The notes beneath the pieces are model-generated. The model had not been told where the DNA came from, made no database searches, and saw nothing but the letters and a program-made list of their open reading frames with translations. Both the position numbers and the translations under genes were made by a program. Positions 21,657 through 30,708 of a stretch of 32,747 bases of DNA are shown piece by piece. This DNA comes from a virus. Location of the stretch: positions 1 to 32,747 of the IMG/VR virus record IMGVR_UViG_3300028829_003485. One strand, written 5' to 3'. The first letter of the stretch is position 1; the number at the start of each line of letters is the position of its first letter.

Positions 21657-22746
21657 TCTGATCTCCACCGAAACCACCACTACTTGATGATGCTGATGAT
21701 CCTGAATCGTCACCTGAGTCATCCGAGTCACCTGGCCCGTTAGAATTACTCGAACTACTTGAGCTGTCCGAAGAACTATCAACACCATCCCATCCGCTGT
21801 AACCTGCATTGAAATCAAACGAACCAAGAGCTTCATCAGAAACACCGAATGACGTCCCAGTATCGGCCGAAGATCCTCCGAAATCATTGAAGTCACTAAA
21901 GTCACTAAAGTCAAACGAACCATAACCAGATGTATCAGAGTAAGCACCATAGCCAAGGACACCATCTAAAGGATCAGCGTTAGCTTTATCTGCAGCGTAT
22001 TGTTTAGACACTTCATTAAGATAGTTAGCTTGAGCTAATCCTTTAGCCTGTTCTACTTCGTTCTTAGAAGCCCAAGAAGCTACAGCAGTTGGGGCAGCTG
22101 CGTAGTTCTGAGTAGCTACACCGAAGGCACCGTTTAAAACATCTTTAGCATAAGACATCCAACCAGTATCTACATCTTCAAGTGTATCTAAGTTCTCAGA
22201 TAGTGTACCTAGATCTGTGGTATACTCAGCAGAGACTTCATCAATAGTATCTGCTAAGCTTTTCTGATCTGATAGAGCACCAATACCAGCACTAACAAGA
22301 CCAGCAAGACCTTTAGGACTTCCTTGCAATGTTGATTTGAAATCTGCAAAAGTACTAAGACCGTCATAGGCTCTAGTGGCTGCACTAGGTGAGTCAGCTT
22401 TCCTTGTCTGAGTCACACTACCATCTTCATTTACAGTGGTCTCATAATTAGCTTCTTTATAATCAGCTAGGTTCTGAGTGTAGTCCCCAGTACCACCCAG
22501 TTGGGTGGCAGTAGGTGGAACATACTCTCCTGAGTTTTCACCAATAGTTTCAGCTTGATCTGATAATTGACTTATCATAGTATCAAGAGATGACTTATCG
22601 TAGTCAGGGAACTTCTTCTGAAACATATCATTAATGTTAAAATCCATGAGTGCATTCTGATAATCTGCTAAGATATCATCATACGTACTATTATCCCCCG
22701 TAAGGAAGTAGGTGTCCGTACCTTCTAGTTTTATTGTTGTGGCCAT
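21643..22746 (-). CDS. Unknown virion-associated protein with Ser/Gly/Asp-rich tail
   Basis: 367 residues, ATG 22746 preceded by AGGAG and overlapping the previous gene by 16 nt. The first 60 residues are charged. The middle is helical and Ala-rich (about 140-260). Residues 270-367 are low-complexity Ser, Asp, Gly and Phe (GSFDFSDFSDFNDFGG, then Ser runs). It lies between the giant internal protein and the endolysin, so it is probably structural or ejection-related. No homology recognised. Confidence 0.8.
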   Translation of the reverse strand: MATTIKLEGTDTYFLTGDNSTYDDILADYQNALMDFNINDMFQKKFPDYDKSSLDTMISQLSDQAETIGENSGEYVPPTATQLGGTGDYTQNLADYKEANYETTVNEDGSVTQTRKADSPSAATRAYDGLSTFADFKSTLQGSPKGLAGLVSAGIGALSDQKSLADTIDEVSAEYTTDLGTLSENLDTLEDVDTGWMSYAKDVLNGAFGVATQNYAAAPTAVASWASKNEVEQAKGLAQANYLNEVSKQYAADKANADPLDGVLGYGAYSDTSGYGSFDFSDFSDFNDFGGSSADTGTSFGVSDEALGSFDFNAGYSGWDGVDSSSDSSSSSSNSNGPGDSDDSGDDSGSSASSSSGGFGGDQNDRQ

Positions 22747-25700
22747 GTAAGGGCTCCTGTCTCAGGGTTAAGTGTTGCAGTCTTAGTAATCTCTTCCTGA
22801 CTTAACGCTCTCTGTTTATTTCTATGAGATTGTACTTGACTAGCTTCTCTAAAGATAGCACGCTCTTCTTCAGTAGGCTCACCAAGTTCTTCTATTGAAG
22901 CTGGTCTTGGTGGAAGAGTTGCTTCAGTAGATCCAGCAGCTCCTGGCATAGTCGTATGTTCGTTAGGTATTGTAGGAGTAGTATCTGTTGACACTGGTTC
23001 AGGTACTCTAACATTACGTGATGGAATTATCTGGAACAAACCTTCTTCATCATGAACAGCATCAGGTCCTGTAGGTTCTTCTAAAAGACCTGCAAGGTAT
23101 AAAGCAACATCACGATCTTTCTGAGACATTAAGCCTTCTTCACCTCGTTGCATCTCATGTAAGATCATTGGTCGTAATTTGTTTGTAGTACTGATAGCTC
23201 CTAGAAGAACTTTGTTACGTGCTTTCTTAGATAGTTTAAAGAATGCACCTTTTGCTGTATCTTTTAAAGCTTTAGAAACTTCCTGCATACTTTCTGCAAG
23301 ATCACCGTTAAGAGTATCTTCAGCATCTTTGATTGCTTTCTGCTTAGCCGAAAACCCCCGAGCAAAGTCATCCCAATTATGTAGAGCTGTTCTAGTTTCT
23401 GCTGCTGATATTGCATCAGTCATTTTAAAAATAGTTCTTGTAGCTGTCTCTACTGCTACGAACACTTTAGATATACGTTGCTGATGTAATGCATACTGCT
23501 TAGCTACAAAACTCTCAGGAGATATACCGAACTTACCTATGAAATTACGTAGTGCGTTTATACTGTCAGAAGAGACAGGGTCCAATTTCTTTAGATCTAT
23601 CTTAGTTGCAGCAGCCAGCATCTTAACAGAGTTAGCTCCATCTCTAGTAGGTCCAAGTAATAGCTCAATCTTCTCTTCGTTTAAGTTAATAAATTTATTT
23701 AGTTTATCAGAATCAATATGTTCACCTGCAGAATCTAAACTCTTCTGTCTAACTTTATTCATGAACACGTGAGACACAGCGCTAAGTACTTTGTTAAGTT
23801 CTTCTATATTTGGTGGGTAAGCTAGTGATGGGTAGTCGCTAGGGTTAGATACAGCCCCATCAACTAATCTCATTTCAGCTGTAGCACCTTTCTGCAAGTA
23901 CGTAATGAACTCACGTGTCTGGCTTAAAGAAGCTCCGTATAAGAAGTTAGCAATACCATCACCATCCAGACCAGTGAATTTAGTTATGATACCTTTCTCT
24001 AAGTCAGCAGCCTCTTCTAAAGCGTTGACCTCTGCACTCTTACTTCTATGAAGCTTAACTGCCAAAGCATCGAACTCACTTACCATGTGTGGTAATAATT
24101 TCTCTGAATGTCTGTACTTCTCACGATACTGAGCGAATGTTGTATAAGGATCTAGTTTAGTATTACGAAGAAGTGTATCAACTTCAGCAAAGATATGTTG
24201 ATCCAGTGCCAGTAAAACAGCTTTACCGTCAGGAGATTCATCTGCTAGTTGTATTAGTCTTTCTAATCCTTCTGTATCTTTAGGGTTCCATACCTTTCTG
24301 CCTAGATCTTCAGATGTTTTAATGAATGTTAATACTGCAGAATCTGCAACAGTCTCAGTGAAAACTCCACCAACATTAGTTGGGTCCTTACTACCTACCT
24401 TGAAGTTAGGTGCAAAAGCTTCTCTATAATAAGAGTTAGCATACTCAAGTCTCTCTGATATCTTAGGGTTATCTGACTTAATGGCAGCGTTCTGTATAGT
24501 ATTGAGTATACCATTCCTTAGATCTTTAAGGGTTTTTAAGTTAGGTGATTTCTTATCCAATGCTTTTTTAGCTACACCAATTTGACTGTTGACAGATTGT
24601 AATAAATCTAGTGCTTGGACATAAGTAAGGTTCTTACTACTCCCTTCAATATCTGCTATCTCATCAGCAGTTCTATGGACTCCATTTGCATCAGGCATTA
24701 GTATACCTGCCGATGCTGCCTCTTCTCCACCTTCCTTACTTGTTTTAGCTTTAAGTATCTTCCTGAATTCGTCTTCCATCCAACCCATTACATGTGGATC
24801 TGTTAATGAAGTTTTACCACTCTTCTTATCGGCTGCTATTAGTAATGGTTTTATCAGTTTAGCAATATCATTAGACGGGATTGATAGGACTGCATCTGGG
24901 TCAACCGCATTATAGTTTACATTGACTTGTTCTGTTATAGCTAACTTAAGTGTACGTAGTTTTTCTTGAAGTTGTCTAGATGTTTGATTACCATTACTTA
25001 CAGGTGAAGCTCCTTTTGCAGCTTCTGAGTGTAGTAGTGCATCATTCTTAAGCATTGTTTGGAAGTTTCTTATTTCCTTTTCTCTAGCTTTAATTACTCT
25101 TTGGATTGTTCCCATATCCTTACCCAGAGAATTGACAGGACCTGCCCCTCTTGGTCTGTTAGGGTTTGTACCTTTAGCTACAGCTATGTCTGCAAACTTA
25201 TCTAGATATTGATTGAAGATAACTAAGTTTTTCTGATGCTGTTCTAATTCTTCTGCATAGAAGTTTCGACCAACAGCACGTGACATCGCTGCTGTCTTGC
25301 TATCAGGAACTGCAAGGTATATACTTGGACTAAAGTCAGGGAATTCTTTACGAACATCCATAACACCTTTAATGATGTCTTCTGCTTCAGGTCCTGCTGC
25401 CTTGATAAGTTTTAGGGTAGCTGCTGAAAACTCCCCTTCACCTGATAGTACTTTAGTCCATTCTTCTTCTGCTTGTGCCATAAGCTTGCCGTTACTAGTA
25501 CTTTTAAATAGTGATTTAGCTTTTAGTAGAATCCCTAATGCAGTAGGTACGGCTGGGACTATTGTCCCTATAGCTGCTGCTGTCTTTCTTTCATCAGAAG
25601 TGGACGTTTCATCTGTCCACAGATCTGTCACTATTGTTCCGGATATAATTGCAGGTACTGCAGCCTTAGCCTCAGCTTTGTTGTACCCGTTTATGAAACT

Positions 25701-27119
25701 ACGTATAGCTGTGGCGTCGGTATCAGCCCTAGTGGCCGTCCCTATAGTATTACCAAAACTATCTTTGATTGCACCTTCAAGTGGCTTAGTAGCATTGTCT
25801 AAAACTTTAGCAGCTTCTTTTATAAACTTACCTGATCCCAGAATCATTCCAGCAATATAGGGGATAGAGTCCCAAGCATCTTCGAGTTGTTCTAGTTCAG
25901 GTGGTTGTCCTATTGACTTATAGAAAGACTTAATAACACCTCTGACAGCCTTCACTGCTGCATCAGGGTCTCTCGGTTCTATTGTAAGTACGTCCCCATT
26001 AGCTAGTGTTATTTGTTTCTTCTCATCTTCATCAGGTAGTCCGAAAGACAAAGGCTCGTCCAAGAATAGGCTTGAGCCATATCGTAAAGCTTTTTGTGGT
26101 GCAGTTTTACGCCACTCATTTACGTTAACTACCATGTCAAACATAGCGGCAAAGCTTTCTATAGATTGCTCTACAGTCATCTTAGTCATGTGGCCTATCT
26201 TGTCATCCAATTTATAAACATTCTCCATTGTCAGTAGATCTTCATCTACTTGTTGCATGAATGCAGGTTTAGTATGTATACCTAAAGAGTTTCTACGAGT
26301 ACCAATAATCTCTGGATGACTTTCACGTTTTTCTATAGTCTTTTCTAGTAGAGATCTTTTCTTAGGTTGACCTGTCTCTTCGTAGATCTCATTAGCTTCT
26401 TGCTCTTCCTGTGCAGTGGTTGATAGCTCTCCAGACTCAATTAGAGCATCTATTCTTTCTTTCTCAAGTACACTACTTTTAAGCTCTCCAGTGAATTGGT
26501 TGTAATCCATTGGACCATATTCTTTAGGAGTCTTGGCACGAGCAACACCCATTAGAGCTGTTAAGAATTTATTCTCGTTATTGGTCCTAAAAGCTTTTTG
26601 CATACTCTCAGGATACCCTGCTATAACTTCCTCAACCTCTGAAGGGTCTAGCCAAGTCTTCCCACTTAATCTGTCTGCACCTTCCTTTTGATCTTTGAAG
26701 TAAGAGTCTAGTGCATTGTCAGCATCCTCGCTAGGAAGTGATCGTGTATCTTCTACAGGATTATGTTGATCTTTAGCATTACCTATTGGGGCATCTTCTT
26801 CCCCTCGCCTAATACCTTCAACTCTCTCTAGATCTTCTACAGGACCTAGGCTAGGTCTAGTCTCTCTCTCAGCTCTACGTATATCATCTTGTAGGCTTAG
26901 GTTGTTTACCCCAGCCTGAGCTTCTTCTACTGGTGCTTCTGGAGCGGTGTTCGGTGTAGCAACCCCTGTAACAGCAGGGAGCGGCTCTGTGGCCGTCCCG
27001 TCTGATAGGGAATCACTGGTTGGAGAACTATCATCAACTGTGATATTTGTGTTCGCACCGCTTAGGTTCGTACCACGAATCTCATCTATGATGTCTAGTC
27101 CTGATTTAAATGTAGCCAT
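22731..27119 (-). CDS. Giant putative internal virion (ejection) protein
   Basis: 1462 residues, ATG 27119 with AAGGAA upstream. It lies in the position of T7 gp15/gp16-like internal core proteins at the distal end of the late operon, and its size matches T7 gp16 (1318). The N-terminal 150 residues are acidic, Pro/Thr/Ser/Asp-rich and probably disordered. The rest is predominantly helical. A hydrophobic stretch near residue 520 (AAAIGTIVPAVPTALGILL) could insert into the membrane during ejection. I see no transglycosylase or peptidase motif. The C-terminal 60 residues are again low complexity. The role in ejecting DNA is inferred from position and size. Confidence 0.85.
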   Translation of the reverse strand: MATFKSGLDIIDEIRGTNLSGANTNITVDDSSPTSDSLSDGTATEPLPAVTGVATPNTAPEAPVEEAQAGVNNLSLQDDIRRAERETRPSLGPVEDLERVEGIRRGEEDAPIGNAKDQHNPVEDTRSLPSEDADNALDSYFKDQKEGADRLSGKTWLDPSEVEEVIAGYPESMQKAFRTNNENKFLTALMGVARAKTPKEYGPMDYNQFTGELKSSVLEKERIDALIESGELSTTAQEEQEANEIYEETGQPKKRSLLEKTIEKRESHPEIIGTRRNSLGIHTKPAFMQQVDEDLLTMENVYKLDDKIGHMTKMTVEQSIESFAAMFDMVVNVNEWRKTAPQKALRYGSSLFLDEPLSFGLPDEDEKKQITLANGDVLTIEPRDPDAAVKAVRGVIKSFYKSIGQPPELEQLEDAWDSIPYIAGMILGSGKFIKEAAKVLDNATKPLEGAIKDSFGNTIGTATRADTDATAIRSFINGYNKAEAKAAVPAIISGTIVTDLWTDETSTSDERKTAAAIGTIVPAVPTALGILLKAKSLFKSTSNGKLMAQAEEEWTKVLSGEGEFSAATLKLIKAAGPEAEDIIKGVMDVRKEFPDFSPSIYLAVPDSKTAAMSRAVGRNFYAEELEQHQKNLVIFNQYLDKFADIAVAKGTNPNRPRGAGPVNSLGKDMGTIQRVIKAREKEIRNFQTMLKNDALLHSEAAKGASPVSNGNQTSRQLQEKLRTLKLAITEQVNVNYNAVDPDAVLSIPSNDIAKLIKPLLIAADKKSGKTSLTDPHVMGWMEDEFRKILKAKTSKEGGEEAASAGILMPDANGVHRTADEIADIEGSSKNLTYVQALDLLQSVNSQIGVAKKALDKKSPNLKTLKDLRNGILNTIQNAAIKSDNPKISERLEYANSYYREAFAPNFKVGSKDPTNVGGVFTETVADSAVLTFIKTSEDLGRKVWNPKDTEGLERLIQLADESPDGKAVLLALDQHIFAEVDTLLRNTKLDPYTTFAQYREKYRHSEKLLPHMVSEFDALAVKLHRSKSAEVNALEEAADLEKGIITKFTGLDGDGIANFLYGASLSQTREFITYLQKGATAEMRLVDGAVSNPSDYPSLAYPPNIEELNKVLSAVSHVFMNKVRQKSLDSAGEHIDSDKLNKFINLNEEKIELLLGPTRDGANSVKMLAAATKIDLKKLDPVSSDSINALRNFIGKFGISPESFVAKQYALHQQRISKVFVAVETATRTIFKMTDAISAAETRTALHNWDDFARGFSAKQKAIKDAEDTLNGDLAESMQEVSKALKDTAKGAFFKLSKKARNKVLLGAISTTNKLRPMILHEMQRGEEGLMSQKDRDVALYLAGLLEEPTGPDAVHDEEGLFQIIPSRNVRVPEPVSTDTTPTIPNEHTTMPGAAGSTEATLPPRPASIEELGEPTEEERAIFREASQVQSHRNKQRALSQEEITKTATLNPETGALTWPQQ

Positions 27120-27142
27120 ATTCTATGATTCCTTAGTTTTAT

Positions 27143-29377
27143 TTACTGACTGCCTTGACCAGTCTGTACAGCGTTATAAGAAGATTTATCTGCAACAATA
27201 CTTTTCAGTGCAAAGACTTCACTCTCACCAGTTTCATTATCGATAAGAGTTCCCATAACATCTCCTGTTTCTGGGTCTATGCGTAGATCTCGTACTATAT
27301 CTTTCATCACTGGATCTCTTGCAACAAATTCAGTAGATACATCTAGCAATGCTTGCCTAGAAACAGTATCATCTATATCATATTTACTTGCACCTGCAAG
27401 GATTAACTTATTAATATTCCCTTTTCTTCCGTACATGGCGATAGATCTAATCGCATCTAGTCCAGCTTTAGCAGATGCATAACCACCTTTACCACTTGTT
27501 AGTTCACCTACTAGTTTTATGATTTGGTTAGATCCTGTTTTATTTACACCTATATTACTGTTAAGTACAGAGGATGCAAAGAAAGTTAAAGCAATGGAAT
27601 CATATTTAGCAGACTGTAGCATCCCGTCCCAAGTCTTCTGCCCAACACTGCTGATGATATCATTCTCATGGATACCATATTGGTCGGCCAAGTTTCTTGT
27701 AATCTCTTGGTGAGTTAGGGACTTAGTCTTAAGTCCAGTAACTTCTGCCAAACTTTTAAGATGGTTAGATATATTTGCAACAACAGATGCAGCACTTGCA
27801 CCAACACCAACTGAGGTAGGTGTCAATACTTCAGCTATCTGATCAAGAGACTTAAGTAAATCAGTACCTCTATTAATCTCAGCGTACATCTTCTTAAATT
27901 CTTTCTTCTCTGCTAGACTATGAGTAACCAGAGCCTCACTCTTAGGTACTAATGTATTATCTATATCTTTCTGTTGTTGTGCTATCTGTCTCTCGGTTCT
28001 AGCTATCAACTCATCTTTGTTACCTAAAGAACTTGCCTGATAAGTATCTAAGTCATCTGCTAGTTTTGTCAAAGCGGCTTGAGCTTTAGCAAGAGGGGTG
28101 TCTGCAACTGCAAGAGCTACAGCGGCATTAGCTCCGTTTAAAGCTAATTGTGCGGCAGTTACATCAGCCGGACTACCATTACCGAAAGTCTCTCTTAGTG
28201 TCTCGATAGCTATTTGTTGATCAGCTACAGCTTTAGCATGAGGTGTTCCAGGAACTGGCTTCTTAACTCCTGTATTAATAGTGTTAATAACTTTTCCTGA
28301 ATATTCATTAACAAGATGAGTTTTACCATCATTACCTGTAACAGCCATGACTTTTATTTTCTCCTGTCCAGGAGGGGTGTAGATATATTGTTTATCAGAA
28401 CTAGGGTCAAAGTAACTAATAGATCCATTCTCAAGCTTATGCTCAATAAACTTCTTATCTACTTTCCCTAAAGACCCATACATATCTGAACCTTTACTAA
28501 TACTATCACCTAGTCCTGGTATATCTGCTAGAGATGTTACATTGATAGTACCACTATTATTAGCTACTAAAACCTTACCTGAGTTTGTTACAACTTGGTT
28601 AGCTGTCTCTTTCTCAGGTTGACCATTAGCATCTAAAGTGATTAATGATTTCTGGATATCAGGTCTCTCAACAGAACTAGATATAGTTGGAACTGTAGAC
28701 ACTGTTGCTGTAGGAATAGGTGTATTAGTTGTTGTGGTAGTACTGGCTGTAGTGGTAGGTGCTTCTTGTGCAGTTTTAGTACCTGCTTCCTTTTCGAATA
28801 TGGCACGAGTCTCAGGTCTTATTGCTGGTCTAGATGTTTTAGCTTCATCCAGTTCTGCTGTTTTTCTAGTAGTAAAGTTTCTAAGTTTCTTCTCTGTAGC
28901 AGGTAAGGCTGTTGCCATAGCTCCTGAATTGAAAGCTTGTACCGTATCCAATTTACCAGGTTTAGAGTTCTTTACTACACCTTTTTCAGGAGCTTCACCA
29001 CTACTATCTAGTACAGAAGTTCCTTCCCAAGCTTTATAGTTTACACCATCCTTATTCCACAGGTGTTCAAATTTATGCAAACCTTGTCTGTTATCTTCCA
29101 CTAAGCCGTGTTGCACTGCTGCAATAAACTGGCCCATCTTAGATCCATAACCACCGCCCGCTGCTACTTGCTCATCTATCTCTTTATGTTTAGTTTCTTT
29201 ATTGAAATTGTATTTAAAGTCTGCAGTAAATTTAGCCAAATCTTTCTGATCTTTAAGTACTTGTGCTTGTCTCTTAGCTTCTTCTTCAGCATCTCTACGA
29301 GCTTTGAAGTCTTCATTGTATGCATCTGCAGCGCCACCTAACATATGTAAGGCAGCATCTCCTAAACTAAATCCCAT
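27143..29377 (-). CDS. Large putative internal virion protein
   Basis: 744 residues, ATG 29377 with GAGGT upstream. Close in size to T7 gp15 (747) and directly upstream of the giant protein, as in T7. The N-terminal ~70 residues form a charged helix (RRDAEEEAKRQAQVLKDQKD). A Thr/Pro-rich linker lies at about residues 205-235, and coiled coil regions follow in the second half. No enzymatic motif is seen. Sequence similarity to gp15 is not apparent by eye; the assignment rests on order and size. Confidence 0.85.
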   Translation of the reverse strand: MGFSLGDAALHMLGGAADAYNEDFKARRDAEEEAKRQAQVLKDQKDLAKFTADFKYNFNKETKHKEIDEQVAAGGGYGSKMGQFIAAVQHGLVEDNRQGLHKFEHLWNKDGVNYKAWEGTSVLDSSGEAPEKGVVKNSKPGKLDTVQAFNSGAMATALPATEKKLRNFTTRKTAELDEAKTSRPAIRPETRAIFEKEAGTKTAQEAPTTTASTTTTTNTPIPTATVSTVPTISSSVERPDIQKSLITLDANGQPEKETANQVVTNSGKVLVANNSGTINVTSLADIPGLGDSISKGSDMYGSLGKVDKKFIEHKLENGSISYFDPSSDKQYIYTPPGQEKIKVMAVTGNDGKTHLVNEYSGKVINTINTGVKKPVPGTPHAKAVADQQIAIETLRETFGNGSPADVTAAQLALNGANAAVALAVADTPLAKAQAALTKLADDLDTYQASSLGNKDELIARTERQIAQQQKDIDNTLVPKSEALVTHSLAEKKEFKKMYAEINRGTDLLKSLDQIAEVLTPTSVGVGASAASVVANISNHLKSLAEVTGLKTKSLTHQEITRNLADQYGIHENDIISSVGQKTWDGMLQSAKYDSIALTFFASSVLNSNIGVNKTGSNQIIKLVGELTSGKGGYASAKAGLDAIRSIAMYGRKGNINKLILAGASKYDIDDTVSRQALLDVSTEFVARDPVMKDIVRDLRIDPETGDVMGTLIDNETGESEVFALKSIVADKSSYNAVQTGQGSQ

Positions 29378-30071
29378 TTAAACTTACCTCTTCTTCTGTA
29401 GTATTATTACTATTATCTTCTATAATATCTACATCATTCATATTAATTACTGCTTGTTGTAAATCAATTTGGACATCAGATTCTGTAAGAAGTTCCCCAT
29501 CTTCTGGAGTTAATGCTTTCATCATGTCAGCAATACCCTGCTCTAGGTCTTCTTCTACTTCTTCCTCAATCTTCTTAGCAACAACTGCTTCAAGATCTAA
29601 GTACTCAGCTAAGAATAATAACAATAGAATTGTTGGTTCTGTAAGCAGTAACATCATGTCTGGATTAACTAGACCAGTTCTAAATAGTTCAAAGACAATA
29701 ACACCTGCAATATCCTCTAGTGGTAAACTAGATGCCAGAAGCTCTGTAATGCTCTCTAAGCCATTTTCAGATGTAAGTCCTCTAAACAGTGCGTACTTAG
29801 CTTCTTCCACTGAGGTGTACTTAGGTGGACGCTCAAATGGGTAAGGGCTATTTGGATCATTCGTAAGAGATTGACCTGGTATAGGTGCATCTAATGCAAT
29901 ACGACCTGAAGCATCTACTTCCACTGGAGGTCTAGTAGGACCTACCTCTCCTTCAGGGGCTTGTGCTTGGTTGCCTGGTAAAGCCTCTAGGCCTTGCTTC
30001 TCATCTTGTAAACCTAATTCCTGTAAAGGTGCAATAGGTTTACCTAAGTCTGGTGCTGAATCAATAGCCAT
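29367..30071 (-). CDS. Acidic unknown late protein
   Basis: 234 residues starting MAIDSAPDLG at ATG 30071, preceded by GGAGAAG; an in-frame ATG at 30113 falls inside the upstream gene. Pro/Glu/Asp-rich, with a very hydrophobic helix at about residues 140-165 (LLLTEPTILLLLFLAEYL) followed by an acidic tail. Its end overlaps the next gene by 11 nt. Perhaps a virion or ejection accessory protein. Not recognised. Confidence 0.75.
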   Translation of the reverse strand: MAIDSAPDLGKPIAPLQELGLQDEKQGLEALPGNQAQAPEGEVGPTRPPVEVDASGRIALDAPIPGQSLTNDPNSPYPFERPPKYTSVEEAKYALFRGLTSENGLESITELLASSLPLEDIAGVIVFELFRTGLVNPDMMLLLTEPTILLLLFLAEYLDLEAVVAKKIEEEVEEDLEQGIADMMKALTPEDGELLTESDVQIDLQQAVINMNDVDIIEDNSNNTTEEEVSLNGI

Positions 30072-30072
30072 C

Positions 30073-30684
30073 TTATTCTTCTCCCTTCTCTGGTTTGTTC
30101 TTAGTCTTTGCAAAATCTTCTAGAGAGTTCATTCCAAAGTTATCTAATGTGTTTTTAATAGCAGCTGTGTCATCGTTAGTTGGACTTGATCCAATCTTAT
30201 CAGCAATCTCTTTGTTCTCACGAGGTGCTCTCTCTTCTTCGTCAGCTTTTTTAATCTTACTCTTAAGCAACTTTGTGTCTTGAGCAATGTCTAAAATCTT
30301 TTCTACTGTTTTCTTATTACCCTTTACATCTTCATAAGCATTGGCAAACTTCTCAAAAGTCTCTGCACAATTCTTAGCTCCGATATATCTATCTAAGCTA
30401 TCCATCTTAGAAGTAGCTAGCATATCAGCACCTTGCTTACTTAATGTGAATCGATAGACTTCACGTAGTTTCATTACCTTTTCATCTGAGCTTAGTAAGT
30501 CTTCAAAGACTTCACTACTCATATTAGGAAAAACTAAATCAATTGCAAGTTCTCCCATAGGTCCATTAGGACCATACTTATCTTCCATACCAGCTTTCTT
30601 AGAAGCTTTCTTAAGAGCTAAAATTACTTTCTTAACTTTGACAGCTGACTTTTCCAAAGACTTCTTTAATTCTAAATTTGCCAT
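30073..30684 (-). CDS. Charged helical late protein
   Basis: 203 residues, ATG 30684. Lys/Glu-rich and almost certainly all-helical, with a basic N-terminus (LKKSLEKSAVKVKKVILALKKASKK). It could be a scaffold-like or DNA-interacting virion component. It ends 1 nt before the next start, so the two are coupled. Not recognised. Confidence 0.75.
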   Translation of the reverse strand: MANLELKKSLEKSAVKVKKVILALKKASKKAGMEDKYGPNGPMGELAIDLVFPNMSSEVFEDLLSSDEKVMKLREVYRFTLSKQGADMLATSKMDSLDRYIGAKNCAETFEKFANAYEDVKGNKKTVEKILDIAQDTKLLKSKIKKADEEERAPRENKEIADKIGSSPTNDDTAAIKNTLDNFGMNSLEDFAKTKNKPEKGEE

Positions 30685-30708
30685 AATATATTATTTACCT
30701 TTTAATTG

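Noticed and set aside
21657-21965. 256-residue version of the M15 endolysin
   Set aside because: The first 103 codons are another frame of the preceding gene; the real start has GGAGAT at 21656.
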